Shown one piece after another: positions 15,041-22,359 of a DNA stretch of 41,255 nt (position 1 is its first letter; each line of letters starts with the position of its first letter). Source of the DNA: a virus; the IMG/VR virus record IMGVR_UViG_3300031885_000043, positions 1 through 41,255 of that record; one strand, 5' to 3'. The notes under the pieces are model-generated. The model saw only the letters and a program-made list of their open reading frames with translations, was not told the DNA's origin and did not search any database. The position numbers and the translations under genes were made by a program.

Positions 15041-15784
15041 ATGCGCGGCACCGTAAAGTGGTTCAACGAGAAAAAGGGCTATGGGTTCATCACCGGCGAG
15101 GATGGAGTCGATGCTTTCGTGCACCTCCACGCCCTGGGCGATGACGCCGACGCCGGCGACATGACCGAGGGCCGCAACGTCGAGTTCGAGACCGAACAAG
15201 GCCCCAAGGGCCCGCGGGCCAAGGGCGTCAAGCTGCTGGCGATCCTTCTGCTGGCGGCGGCCGGCGCCCTGGGCATGTCGACGACGGCGGGATGCTCCGG
15301 GCTCCAGGCCCGCGGCCCGATGACGGCCACCATTGACACCAACGCACAGCTTGCCGAAGAGATTCGGCCGCAGGCTCTTGTCGGCGCCCTGACGGTCGAC
15401 CAGTGCATCGTGACGCTGGCGGAGAACTCCGCGAAGTTTGACTGCTACGCCCTGGCCCGCACAACCAACTGGTTTGCCTACGCTTTCGGCGATAAGACGA
15501 TCTGGTGTACGCCGACCTACGCGAAATCAAAGAGGCGGTCAAGCCGCCCCAAACGGCGGCAAAACCTAAGAAGACCGAACATGAATGAGATAGGAAAGGA
15601 CCCGTTGGGTTGCGGTGATTTCCATTTGGAAGATGGAATATATTTCGGCCGGCGCGAAAAAGGAGCCGTCATCATTTACCGCAAGCCCACGGATTCCTCG
15701 GAGCCGGAGATTCTGGTGCAGACCGACGCGGACGGTTGGAGTTCGGTGGTCCAATCTATGTCCTCCTATGGTAAACGCCCATGA
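15041..15784 (+). CDS. Cold-shock domain fused in frame to a lipoprotein-like sequence
   Basis: 247-aa frame with RBS AAGGAG. Residues 1-66 are a complete cold-shock domain, a single-strand nucleic-acid-binding fold, with RNP1 KGYGFI (12-17) and RNP2 DAFVHL (24-29). Its normal end, GVKLL, runs directly into LLAILLLAAAGALGMSTTAGC (residues 64-85, given here to show the junction in two overlapping parts), a typical lipoprotein signal with lipobox Cys85. A small soluble region follows. The junction looks like a deletion between two KLL-coding stretches that joined two genes. Near 15500 the best-looking coding frame shifts by -1 (YADLREIKEAVKPP, stop at 15586-15588). The last 67 residues are probably a separate gene starting at 15581. 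Whether the fusion is functional or decaying is unclear. Confidence 0.6.
   Translation: MRGTVKWFNEKKGYGFITGEDGVDAFVHLHALGDDADAGDMTEGRNVEFETEQGPKGPRAKGVKLLAILLLAAAGALGMSTTAGCSGLQARGPMTATIDTNAQLAEEIRPQALVGALTVDQCIVTLAENSAKFDCYALARTTNWFAYAFGDKTIWCTPTYAKSKRRSSRPKRRQNLRRPNMNEIGKDPLGCGDFHLEDGIYFGRREKGAVIIYRKPTDSSEPEILVQTDADGWSSVVQSMSSYGKRP
15581..15784 (+). CDS. Small hypothetical protein (C-terminal part of the composite frame)
   Basis: 67-aa protein starting MNEIGKDPLGCGDFHLEDGI, in frame with the cold-shock composite but probably an independent gene. Its start overlaps, by 8 nt, the TGA that ends the -1 frame of the lipoprotein part (15586-15588). The ribosome-binding site (AAGAAGACC) is modest. 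The sequence is a compact beta-rich unit (GIYFGRREKGAVIIYRKP, ILVQTDADGWSSVVQSM). The stop overlaps the next small frame (ATGA). Function unknown. Confidence 0.5.
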   Translation: MNEIGKDPLGCGDFHLEDGIYFGRREKGAVIIYRKPTDSSEPEILVQTDADGWSSVVQSMSSYGKRP

Positions 15785-15885
15785 ATCTGGCGACGAACGA
15801 TGACCGCTCAATCGTGATAGTGATACCAGGAGCGATCAGCATTCCCGGCGGCATAATACCGGGCGGCACAGGAACAGGGAGATAG
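15781..15885 (+). CDS. Possible 34-aa peptide
   Basis: Short frame whose ATG overlaps the previous stop (ATGA) and which ends 4 nt before the next gene. It encodes a hydrophobic Ile/Gly/Pro-rich peptide (SIVIVIPGAISIPGGIIPGG). Tight packing in the operon favours translation, but there is no family and no independent support. Confidence 0.35.
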   Translation: MNLATNDDRSIVIVIPGAISIPGGIIPGGTGTGR

Positions 15886-15889
15886 GACC

Positions 15890-16264
15890 ATGAAGCGACT
15901 GATGATTGTGGCTTTGCTGGGGCTGATGCTGCTGCCGGGATGCAGCGAAGTGCTGTTGTCACAGAAGTATTCTCTGCTTCTGGACACTACCGCCGACATG
16001 TCCATCGAGACGGCCCGCCGCGCCAACGCGGGTACGCTCTCGCCGGAGTTGGCGGCGGCGGCGCTGACGAAGCAAGCGCATACCTGGTACGCTTTCCAGT
16101 GCGGGCGGAATAATGTGAAGGCCGATCCCAACCTGCCGAACGTGGGCGCATTGCCGACGCCGCTGCTGCCCGCACCTGCCGCCCCGATGCCGCCGTTGCC
16201 GATGTCGGGTAAACCCATATCACTGATGCTCCTGCTGCCCGTGAAGGAACTGGAATATGACTGA
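15890..16264 (+). CDS. Small lipoprotein
   Basis: 124-aa protein with a classical lipoprotein signal: MKRLMIVALLGLMLLPGCSE, lipobox LPGC with the modified Cys at residue 18. The mature part begins with a charged helical stretch (QKYSLLLDTTADMSIETARR) and becomes Pro-rich (LPTPLLPAPAAPMPPLP). RBS GGGAGATAGGACC. A short Pro-rich outer-membrane lipoprotein among membrane proteins of a phage could act as an o-spanin in lysis, but a partner i-spanin is not certain; the coiled-coil/TM protein at 14671 is a candidate. Its last 8 nt overlap the next gene. Confidence 0.6.
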   Translation: MKRLMIVALLGLMLLPGCSEVLLSQKYSLLLDTTADMSIETARRANAGTLSPELAAAALTKQAHTWYAFQCGRNNVKADPNLPNVGALPTPLLPAPAAPMPPLPMSGKPISLMLLLPVKELEYD

Positions 16265-16586
16265 GATGCTCGACAAACTCTTGGCGGCGACGCCGGAGCT
16301 ATTCAAGCCGCTGGTTCTGAAGTACGGACCGGCCTTGGCGGCGATGACGGCACAGGAGTTCTGCGATTGGCTGGAGCTTCTCATAATCGGCCGCAACGAT
16401 GAGGCCTGGCGGCGCCTGCTGGCGAAGCTTTCCAACGCGGACCTGATGGCCGAGTGGGATACACTGAACGCCAAGTGGGATGCGGCGGCTGCCTCGAACG
16501 CCCAGCGCGTGGCCCTTCAAAAGGAAGCGACGCTGGCGGTGCTGAGGGTGCTGCTTGGAGTGGCCCTCGCGGGCCTGGGCTTTTAA
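16257..16586 (+). CDS. Hypothetical protein with C-terminal hydrophobic segment
   Basis: 109-aa helical protein starting within the end of the lipoprotein gene (8-nt overlap), implying co-translation. The N-terminal two-thirds is amphipathic (MLDKLLAATPELFKPLVLKY, then WLELLIIGRNDEAWRRLLAK). The last 20 residues (LAVLRVLLGVALAGLGF) form a likely membrane helix ending at the C-terminus. The context of lipoprotein before and holin-like protein after suggests a membrane-associated lysis or virion-assembly role. No family recognised. Confidence 0.6.
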   Translation: MTEMLDKLLAATPELFKPLVLKYGPALAAMTAQEFCDWLELLIIGRNDEAWRRLLAKLSNADLMAEWDTLNAKWDAAAASNAQRVALQKEATLAVLRVLLGVALAGLGF

Positions 16587-16626
16587 CGCCTGGGTCGCTT
16601 GGAAACTCTTACTGAGGATGATACGC

Positions 16627-16854
16627 ATGGACAAGCAGACAATACTCTGGATTGTTACCGCCGCACTCCGACTGCTGGCCGGGGCCGTGGCGGGCAAACT
16701 CGGATGGGATGCGGCAACGCAGGAAGCCAACGTGCAGACCGCCGCCGGGGCCGTGGTGGCGCTCGTGCTGGTCGGCATAAGCGTTTACACCAGCGTCAAG
16801 GGCCGCAAGACGCTGCTGGCGACCGAGCCGCCGAAGAAGAAAGTTGACAATTGA
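16627..16854 (+). CDS. Holin-like small membrane protein
   Basis: 75-aa protein with two predicted transmembrane helices, about residues 6-24 (ILWIVTAALRLLAGAVAGKL) and 42-58 (AGAVVALVLVGISVYTSV), and a basic C-terminus (KTLLATEPPKKKVDN). This topology fits class II holins, which form inner-membrane lesions that release the lysin. An ATG 9 nt upstream is also possible. The stop TGA and the last residues VDN come from the start of a TTGACAA repeat tract. The destabilase lysozyme at 33.6 kb is the only clear lysin, so the lysis functions are spread over the genome if this is the holin. Confidence 0.55.
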   Translation: MDKQTILWIVTAALRLLAGAVAGKLGWDAATQEANVQTAAGAVVALVLVGISVYTSVKGRKTLLATEPPKKKVDN

Positions 16855-16918
16855 TAGTTGACAGTTGAGAGCGGCAACCTTGCCCACTGCCCACTGTCCA
16901 TTTTCAACTGTCAATTGG
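16842..16918 (+). repeat. Mirror-image heptamer tract
   Basis: TTGACAA, TTGATAG, TTGACAG units are followed after about 20 bp by GCCCACT, GCCCACT, GTCCATT, TTCAACT, GTCAATT units in reverse orientation. The arms are inverted repeats. The first forward unit ends the holin-like gene. Confidence 0.85.
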
Positions 16919-16931
16919 AGCAACGCGACCA

Positions 16932-17261
16932 ATGGCAAGCGACATGGCGATCCGAATGATGGCGATGCACCAGCAGCTCGGCCAGACCGAGACCGTCAGC
17001 TATCTGGTCACCGGCCAGGACGCCCGGGCCATCCAGGCAATCATCGACCGCGGCGGCATGGAGGCGTACATGCAGGGCATGGCGCCAGGCATGACAATCT
17101 CCGTCCTCAACGACGCCTCGGTGGGAATCGACGCGGCAACAATGGACGTGGGCGCCGACCGGATCGAGGCCGCCGAACGCGTCGGCGGAACCGCGACGGC
17201 AAGAGGGATACAGAGAGTCATCAGCCAGGACGCCGACTGGCTCACGCTGGCGGTGCAGTAG
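16932..17261 (+). CDS. Hypothetical protein, possible head-tail joining component
   Basis: 109-aa protein; ATG at 16932 follows TTGGAGCAACGCGACC. The sequence is Met-rich at the N-terminus (ASDMAIRMMAMHQQLGQTE) and then beta-rich (MTISVLNDASVGIDAATMDV, RVISQDADWLTLAVQ). The pattern of strands and the size resemble small head-tail connector or tail-completion proteins, and the gene lies between the head and tail blocks. This assignment is inference from position; I do not recognise the family. Confidence 0.5.
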   Translation: MASDMAIRMMAMHQQLGQTETVSYLVTGQDARAIQAIIDRGGMEAYMQGMAPGMTISVLNDASVGIDAATMDVGADRIEAAERVGGTATARGIQRVISQDADWLTLAVQ

Positions 17262-17265
17262 AAGA

Positions 17266-17359
17266 AAGGCATCCGCAGATTGCGCAGATTTCGCAGATAG
17301 AAACGGCAAGAGGTTCTTCTTTTGACCATCCGCGAAATCCGCGAAATCTGCGGATAGAA
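17266..17359 (+). repeat. Inverted pair of 9-mer arrays (GCAGATTTC family)
   Basis: ATCCGCAGATTGCGCAGATT continuing to TTCGCAGATAG (17269-17299) and TCCGCGAAATCCGCGAAATC continuing to TGCGGATAG (17330-17358) are two arrays of 9-bp units in opposite orientation, about 30 nt apart. They can pair imperfectly. This repeat family occurs only here in the window. No gene of convincing quality lies between 17262 and 17452. Confidence 0.75.
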
Positions 17360-17452
17360 CGATGAACATCCAAACCCCGAATCTGGCTGCCGCGAACAGG
17401 GCAGGTGAACAATGCCTGAAGTGGAAGACAAACCGACCGAGGAGCAATTGAC

Positions 17453-17764
17453 ATGAAACTGTTACACGATGGCAAGGCCGTACTGGCGATCATCAACGAC
17501 AACGTCGGCGATCCGTTGCTGGTGTCGCCTGATGTCGCGGTGTTTGAGAGCGACGCCTCTGCCGCTTTGCGGGACGAGGTTGCCCGGCTGAACTTGGCGA
17601 ACCCCGCCGAGTGTGCGGTCTTTATCGCCGCCACGGATAGCGACCGGCGGGCTTACGAGTTGCTCAAGACCCGCAAGACGATTGACGCGGAACTGGCAAC
17701 GCTGACGCTCTCGGAAAAGGCCGCCAGCGACGTGGCTGACATCATCGCCAAGAAGGAAGCCTGA
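17453..17764 (+). CDS. Hypothetical helical protein
   Basis: 103-aa protein; RBS GAGGAG about 8 nt before ATG 17453. A beta-rich start (MKLLHDGKAVLAIINDNVGD, LLVSPDVAVFES) is followed by helices with regular Ala/Leu spacing (ALRDEVARLNLANPAECAVF, RAYELLKTRKTIDAELATL). No membrane span, Cys pair or known motif is seen. The next gene begins 1 nt after its stop, so they are co-transcribed. Function unknown. Confidence 0.6.
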   Translation: MKLLHDGKAVLAIINDNVGDPLLVSPDVAVFESDASAALRDEVARLNLANPAECAVFIAATDSDRRAYELLKTRKTIDAELATLTLSEKAASDVADIIAKKEA

Positions 17765-17765
17765 T

Positions 17766-18278
17766 ATGTCAACGCAACAGGTATTACTACTGCCGGGGAC
17801 GCTGATCTCGTTCAAGGACACTTCCGGCGACGTGGTGTGGACCCCAGCGGATACGGCGCTCGGTCACGGGCGAATCTCCGCCGTGTGGGACCGTGGGACC
17901 GGGGCCAAGCCGATGCTCTACCGTTGGGAGGCCCGCGTCAAGTGGGTTGCGACCCCGGCGGCTGGCGATGAATGGCGGCTGTACCTGGTGCGGTCGTCGG
18001 CGTCAGCGACTGCCGCGAACACTGACGGCGGGTTGACGTTCGGTGATGCGGACCTGACCAGCGAAACGGAACTGAGCACGCACTGCAAATACGTCGGGCG
18101 CGTGGTTGCCGCGGCGGCTGACGCCGCCAAATGCACCCACGGCGTTGTCGAGATTGCCGACCGTTACGTGGCGGTCGCGGGTTGGAACGCCTCGGCGACG
18201 AAGGCCATCGGCACGACCGACGCGGACATGGAGTTCACCCTCACCCCGCTGATCGACGAGATACAGGCTGCCTCCTGA
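17766..18278 (+). CDS. Predicted beta-sandwich virion protein
   Basis: 170-aa protein, almost entirely alternating hydrophobic/polar strands (QQVLLLPGTLISFKDTSGDV, YRWEARVKWVATPAAGDEW, RYVAVAGWNASATKAIG). No signal peptide or membrane span. The stop overlaps the start of the LamG-like gene (TGATG). Composition and neighbours point to a tail- or base-associated structural protein, possibly the one that anchors the following lectin-like protein. Family not recognised. Confidence 0.6.
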   Translation: MSTQQVLLLPGTLISFKDTSGDVVWTPADTALGHGRISAVWDRGTGAKPMLYRWEARVKWVATPAAGDEWRLYLVRSSASATAANTDGGLTFGDADLTSETELSTHCKYVGRVVAAAADAAKCTHGVVEIADRYVAVAGWNASATKAIGTTDADMEFTLTPLIDEIQAAS

Positions 18279-19141
18279 TGAGAAGAGCACGAACCGAAAG
18301 ACCGGAGAACTTCGAGGTGGACCTGAGCCACCCGCTGATGCGCGGCGCGGTGCTGCTGGGCCTGGGGCAGGCTCATCATTCAATTCGCTACCGGGATGAG
18401 TCGCAGTACGGCAACCACGGCGTGCTGACGAACATGGACCCTGCGACGGATTGGCTATGGGGGCCAAAGATAGGGCGATGGGCTCTGGATTTTGATGGGA
18501 ATAATGACCATATTGCCGGATTGACCAAAGTTCCGTTACCAGTTACATGGACATATGCGGCGTGGGTGTATATTGCAGCCTATCCAGCTGTATCATCTTC
18601 TAGTCAAGGTATTTGTATGGTTTTCTCCGAAGACCCTGGTAGTACTACCACGGATAGAGGACTTGGTATAGAGACGGCTGCTCAGGGTGGGCGCGTGACC
18701 GTCTACCAATATGACGGCGGCGCAAAATATGGATATGGTCCTGCGGTTCCCCTTGCGGCATGGAATCATTTGGTAGCGAGTTATGACGGGACCAATTTAC
18801 GAGCATACTGTAATGGCATTGTGGGTTCTCCAGTGGCATCCGGCACTGGCTATACCGGATACAGTACTCCTGAATTAGTGTTAGCACATGTTGCCGCTGC
18901 TTATTTGTCAGGCAGAATGTCTGATTGCTTATATTGGCCCCGTGTCCTTTCCTCCGCCGAGGTCATGCAGCTTGCGGACCCGTCGAACGTGATGCTGAGC
19001 GGGGCGATCCGCGAGCCGAGGCCGAGGCGGAACTTCGCGGGGTGGCGGCCCAGCGTCGGCGTGCGATACGGTGGGGCGTTGAGAGCAGGTTGTTCGGGCG
19101 GCATAGGCGTGCGGCGCGGCGGGGCGCTGAGAGGAGCATAG
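18278..19141 (+). CDS. LamG/concanavalin A-like lectin-fold protein
   Basis: 287-aa protein. Residues about 55-235 have the LamG jelly-roll signature: GNHGVLTNMDPATDWLWGP, RWALDFDGNNDHIAG, then WTYAAWVYI, WNHLVASYDGTNLRAYCNG and SGRMSDCLYWPRVLSSAEVM. Such domains bind carbohydrates, so a receptor-binding or adsorption role on the virion is likely. The part from about 18480 to 18960 has clearly lower GC than its surroundings (28 of 60 bases in the line starting at 18541), whereas both ends are GC-rich. The C-terminal tail repeats RYGGALRAGC / RRGGALRGA. This suggests a recently acquired, exchangeable binding domain set into a resident frame. Confidence 0.8.
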   Translation: MRRARTERPENFEVDLSHPLMRGAVLLGLGQAHHSIRYRDESQYGNHGVLTNMDPATDWLWGPKIGRWALDFDGNNDHIAGLTKVPLPVTWTYAAWVYIAAYPAVSSSSQGICMVFSEDPGSTTTDRGLGIETAAQGGRVTVYQYDGGAKYGYGPAVPLAAWNHLVASYDGTNLRAYCNGIVGSPVASGTGYTGYSTPELVLAHVAAAYLSGRMSDCLYWPRVLSSAEVMQLADPSNVMLSGAIREPRPRRNFAGWRPSVGVRYGGALRAGCSGGIGVRRGGALRGA

Positions 19142-21250
19142 ATGGCTGCGGAACTTTCATTTCGACATACAGCGACGGGGGCGACGGTGAAGGCGACGAT
19201 CCGCAAGCAGTTGACCGTCGGCGGCAAGGTGCAAATGTGGCATACGGACGGGACGCCGGGCTGGGAGGACATGCTCGCTGCCCACTGGGCGTACTACATC
19301 TTGACGATGACAGAAAGTGAAGTAGGTGCCAGCTACGTCTATGTCGGCAACTGGCCCGCGACGCTGACGGCGGCGGGCTGGTACGTGGTGGACTTCTACG
19401 AAGGGGCGACCATCGCGGGCACGCTGGCGGGCACGTTCCTGGGCTATTGGGACGGGGCGACGTTCGGCCTGGGCGGGGCGGATGTGCGGACACAGGCTGG
19501 CGGGCGGTACAAGGTGGCGTCGGTTACGGGCAACTGGGCCACGGCGGCCACCTGGGGCGGCGAAGTCCCGGCGGCGGGCGACAACATCATCATCCGAACC
19601 GGCGTGACGGTTACGGTAGCCGCTACCTTGGACTTGGCACAGTTTGGCGCGCTGGAATTGCAAGGGATGGGGGGACTGGACATCGGCGAGGGTGCCACGG
19701 TTGCAACTCTGCCTGTGGGCTGGACGGTGGACACCAACTACGGCACGGTAACGAACAACCACGGCACGGTGACGAACAACTACGGCACGGTGACGAACAA
19801 CTACGGCACGGTGACGAACAACTACGCCGGTGCCACGGTGACGGACAACCGCACCGGTGCCACGGTAACGGTCAATGACGGCACGGTGACGAACAATGAC
19901 GGCACGGTGAACAGCAACTCGGCCACGGTGGCGTACAACCACGGCACGGTAGCGTACAACTCGGACGTGGTGACGGACAACTACGTCACGGTAACGGACA
20001 ATGACGGCACGGTGACGAACAACTACGGCACGGTGACGAACAACTACGCCGGTGCCACGGTGACGAACAACTACGCCGGGGCTATAGTAGGACTCAATTT
20101 GGGCACGGTAACACACAACGAGGGCATCGTCAACACGGTGCAGACCGGCTCCGCCGCCGCGCTGGCGGCGTATGACAGCAACGGCGGCGTTGCCAAGCAG
20201 GCCAGCGTGGGTGCAATCGCAACCATCCTGGCTGGCATCACGAGCCTGGCGAACTGGCTGCGCGGGCTTTACAACAAGCGGGCCATGAACTCCGCAGCCC
20301 TGGCGGAAATCCAGGACACCACGGGCACCTTCGACCCGACGACCGACAGCGCGGAGGCCATCCGCGACAGCCAATTGACGCAAACCCAGGTTAGCGGTGG
20401 AGCCTACGACCTGACGAACGCCACCTACGTTGCGGCACTCAAATCAGGGCTGGGCACCGTTCCCGCAAGCGGCAACTGGGCCATTGTCGGCAGCAAGATG
20501 GACCTGGCGGACACGCTTAACTCGACAGGTGTTGCCGCCCTGAAGTCCGGGCTGGGCACCGTTCCCGCAAGCGGGAATTGGAACACCGTCACCCCTGACG
20601 CGGCAGGCACGGCGGCCTCTATCGCGGTGACAATTGCGGGCGCGGGGTGGTCGGCCAGCACCGATACGCTTGCGGCCATCCGCGATGCAGTCGATGGCAT
20701 TTCTGCCGGCAGCGGCCTGACCGCCCAACAGACCCGCGACGCCTTGAAGCTCGCGCCGTCCACCGGAACGCCGGCGGCGGGAAGCGTGGACGCGGAACTT
20801 GACGCCATCGGACTCAAGACGGCCACCATCGGCAGCGGGCGGATCACCTACGCCTCCACCGTCGGCGAGGCGGCACTGGCCACGATCTGGGCCGGCGATG
20901 ACTACCGCGCCGCCGACGGCACGCAGTTCAGCATCACCGTCACAGACTACGCCGGGCCCAGCCTGGCGACCGCCACGGCCGTGCTGCGAATCATGGACTC
21001 CGTGCAGTACCTCTCGGCGGTCGACGGCGTGTCCGTGAAAGCCGACCTGGAGGTGCCCGCCACCATCACCACCAACGGCACCACGATCACCCTGGCCGCC
21101 GACCTGACCGCCGCACAAACAGCCGCGCTAACAACCAGCCCGCCGGCTGCCGGGCGAAACTACATCTATGAGTTCGTATGCACCCTGGCCAACACGCACG
21201 TGGGATACCGCACCCACGGCCAGTTGACGGTGAAGAAGGCGGTGAGCTAG
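19142..21250 (+). CDS. Tail-fibre-like protein with heptapeptide beta-solenoid repeats
   Basis: 702-aa protein; RBS GAGGAG, start directly after the LamG-gene stop. Residues 1-190 are beta-rich (SFRHTATGATVKATIRKQLT; VPAAGDNIIIRTGVTVTVAA). Residues about 200-331 are about 18 tandem copies of x-G-T-V-x-x-N, most often YGTVTNN, with some 9-residue variants YAGATVTNN. Regular Val and Asn positions suggest a beta-solenoid with an Asn ladder. Residues 340-560 are helical with the duplicated segment AALKSGLGTVPASGNW. The C-terminal domain (570-702) is beta-rich (GTQFSITVTDYAG, VSVKADLEVPATITTN). Shaft-like repeats and position after a lectin protein support a fibre role. Confidence 0.7.
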   Translation: MAAELSFRHTATGATVKATIRKQLTVGGKVQMWHTDGTPGWEDMLAAHWAYYILTMTESEVGASYVYVGNWPATLTAAGWYVVDFYEGATIAGTLAGTFLGYWDGATFGLGGADVRTQAGGRYKVASVTGNWATAATWGGEVPAAGDNIIIRTGVTVTVAATLDLAQFGALELQGMGGLDIGEGATVATLPVGWTVDTNYGTVTNNHGTVTNNYGTVTNNYGTVTNNYAGATVTDNRTGATVTVNDGTVTNNDGTVNSNSATVAYNHGTVAYNSDVVTDNYVTVTDNDGTVTNNYGTVTNNYAGATVTNNYAGAIVGLNLGTVTHNEGIVNTVQTGSAAALAAYDSNGGVAKQASVGAIATILAGITSLANWLRGLYNKRAMNSAALAEIQDTTGTFDPTTDSAEAIRDSQLTQTQVSGGAYDLTNATYVAALKSGLGTVPASGNWAIVGSKMDLADTLNSTGVAALKSGLGTVPASGNWNTVTPDAAGTAASIAVTIAGAGWSASTDTLAAIRDAVDGISAGSGLTAQQTRDALKLAPSTGTPAAGSVDAELDAIGLKTATIGSGRITYASTVGEAALATIWAGDDYRAADGTQFSITVTDYAGPSLATATAVLRIMDSVQYLSAVDGVSVKADLEVPATITTNGTTITLAADLTAAQTAALTTSPPAAGRNYIYEFVCTLANTHVGYRTHGQLTVKKAVS
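19739..20134 (+). repeat. 21-bp coding tandem repeat (heptapeptide GTVTNN units)
   Basis: About 18 degenerate copies of a 21-bp unit, typically TACGGCACGGTGACGAACAAC, lie in frame. Several adjacent copies are nearly identical in DNA, which suggests recent slippage or recombination. Confidence 0.9.
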
Positions 21251-21468
21251 TGGACAATGGACAATTGACAATGGACAGTGGAGGCAATGGACAGTGGACA
21301 ATGGACAATTGACAATGGACAGTGGAGGCAATGGACAGTGGACAATGGACAATTGACAATGGACAGTGGAGGCAATGGACAGTGGACAATGGACAATTGA
21401 CAATGGACAGTGGAAAACGGAGCCGGATTGGCCGGCGAACTGTCAATTGTCAACTGTCAACTGTGAAT
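21251..21468 (+). repeat. Heptamer tract with 44-bp higher-order repeat and inverted end
   Basis: TGGACAA, TGGACAA, TTGACAA, TGGACAG units with the marker TGGAGGCAA at 21279, 21323 and 21367 form three 44-bp copies. Reverse-complement units (TGTCAAT, TGTCAAC, TGTCAAC) follow at about 21441-21462, giving a mirror-image tract upstream of the minor tail gene. Confidence 0.9.
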
Positions 21469-21476
21469 TGAAAAAC

Positions 21477-22133
21477 ATGGCACTGGTGAACATCAATATC
21501 GGGCTGACGGAAGCCAAGCTGGCGGAAATCAACGCCATGCTGGACGGTGTGCCCATGGGCTTCCAGCGAGCCTTGAGCAGGGCGATCAACAAGGTCGGCG
21601 TCGCGGCCCGCACGCAGGTACTGCGGATGATCGTGAAGGAGATCAACGTCACGCAGACGGAACTCCGCGACAAAAACATCCGCTTCCGCCGCGCGAGCTT
21701 TGACAAGCTGTTCGCCATTCTGGAGGTCAAAGGCAATCGCATCCCCCTCATCAAGTTCGGCGCACGCCGGACGAACAAGGGCGCCAGCTATGCGATCCGC
21801 CGCGGGCAACGAACCGTCGCCCCCCACTCGTTCCTGCAAACCATGAAAAGTGGACACCGCGGAGTGTACTTGCGGACCGGCGAGCCAACGCTCGGGCGAC
21901 GACTCCGCCGGGGCCGCGGACCCGGATCCGGCATGGCGGGATTGGTGCGCCCGCGATTCCCGATCACCGAACTGGCGGGGCCATCCGTGCCGCAGGTGGT
22001 GATCGACGCGGAAGAGTTTGCCAACGGGACATTCGAGCGGCTGATGGGAGAAAAACTGGAAAGCGAAACGGATGTCCAGGTGGGACTGATTCTGGAGAGG
22101 CATGGAAAGGAAGCCAATGCGGCGCCGTTCTGA
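21477..22133 (+). CDS. Minor tail protein Z-like (tail completion)
   Basis: 218-aa protein resembling prophage minor tail protein Z. In lambda this protein acts at the head-proximal tail end and is needed for joining-competent tails. Family features: FQRALSRAINKVGVAARTQV, the IRFRRASFDKLFAILEVKGN strand and RIPLIKFGARRTNKGASYAI, followed by FLQTMKSGHRGVYLR. ATG at 21477 is preferred because everything upstream in frame is heptamer-encoded. The gene ends back to back with the minus-strand HTH gene. The C-terminal 60 residues are acidic and helical. Confidence 0.85.
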   Translation: MALVNINIGLTEAKLAEINAMLDGVPMGFQRALSRAINKVGVAARTQVLRMIVKEINVTQTELRDKNIRFRRASFDKLFAILEVKGNRIPLIKFGARRTNKGASYAIRRGQRTVAPHSFLQTMKSGHRGVYLRTGEPTLGRRLRRGRGPGSGMAGLVRPRFPITELAGPSVPQVVIDAEEFANGTFERLMGEKLESETDVQVGLILERHGKEANAAPF

Positions 22134-22355
22134 TTACAACTTGGCGAGCCGCAGCCGACGGCCGAGGGCCTGCGCGGCGTACCGGGCCAGCGTCTCAATG
22201 CCCGTGTCGGCGGCGCCGCTCTCCATCTCGCTGATGGTCTGCTGGCTGATCGCCGGGCTGCATGCCGCCCCGGCGGCTGCCTGCGAAAGGCCGAGCTCGG
22301 CACGCCTGGCGGACAGGGCCGCCCTTACCTCCGCCGTGCTGTCGGGCGATTTCAT
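22134..22355 (-). CDS. XRE-type HTH regulator
   Basis: 73-aa DNA-binding protein, second gene of a minus-strand operon that starts with the ligase; the intergenic gap is 4 nt. A Cro/C1-type helix-turn-helix covers about residues 20-60: ELGLSQAAAGAACS, then SQQTISEMESGAADTGIETL. As the only regulator in the operon it is the natural candidate to bind the palindrome in the operon's own promoter (23037-23054). It has no C-terminal oligomerisation domain. It could also be an antitoxin-like protein, but the partner is a ligase domain rather than a toxin. Confidence 0.8.
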   Translation of the reverse strand: MKSPDSTAEVRAALSARRAELGLSQAAAGAACSPAISQQTISEMESGAADTGIETLARYAAQALGRRLRLAKL

Positions 22356-22359
22356 GGCA

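Noticed and set aside
17362-17452. Short frames MNIQTPNLAAANR (17362) and MPEVEDKPTEEQLT (17411)
   Set aside because: Very short, no family. The second ends by ATGA overlap with the next start, which could be chance; not enough support for a gene.
19739-20134. Diversity-generating retroelement target
   Set aside because: The fibre and lectin genes would be suitable targets, but no reverse transcriptase or template repeat was found in the window.
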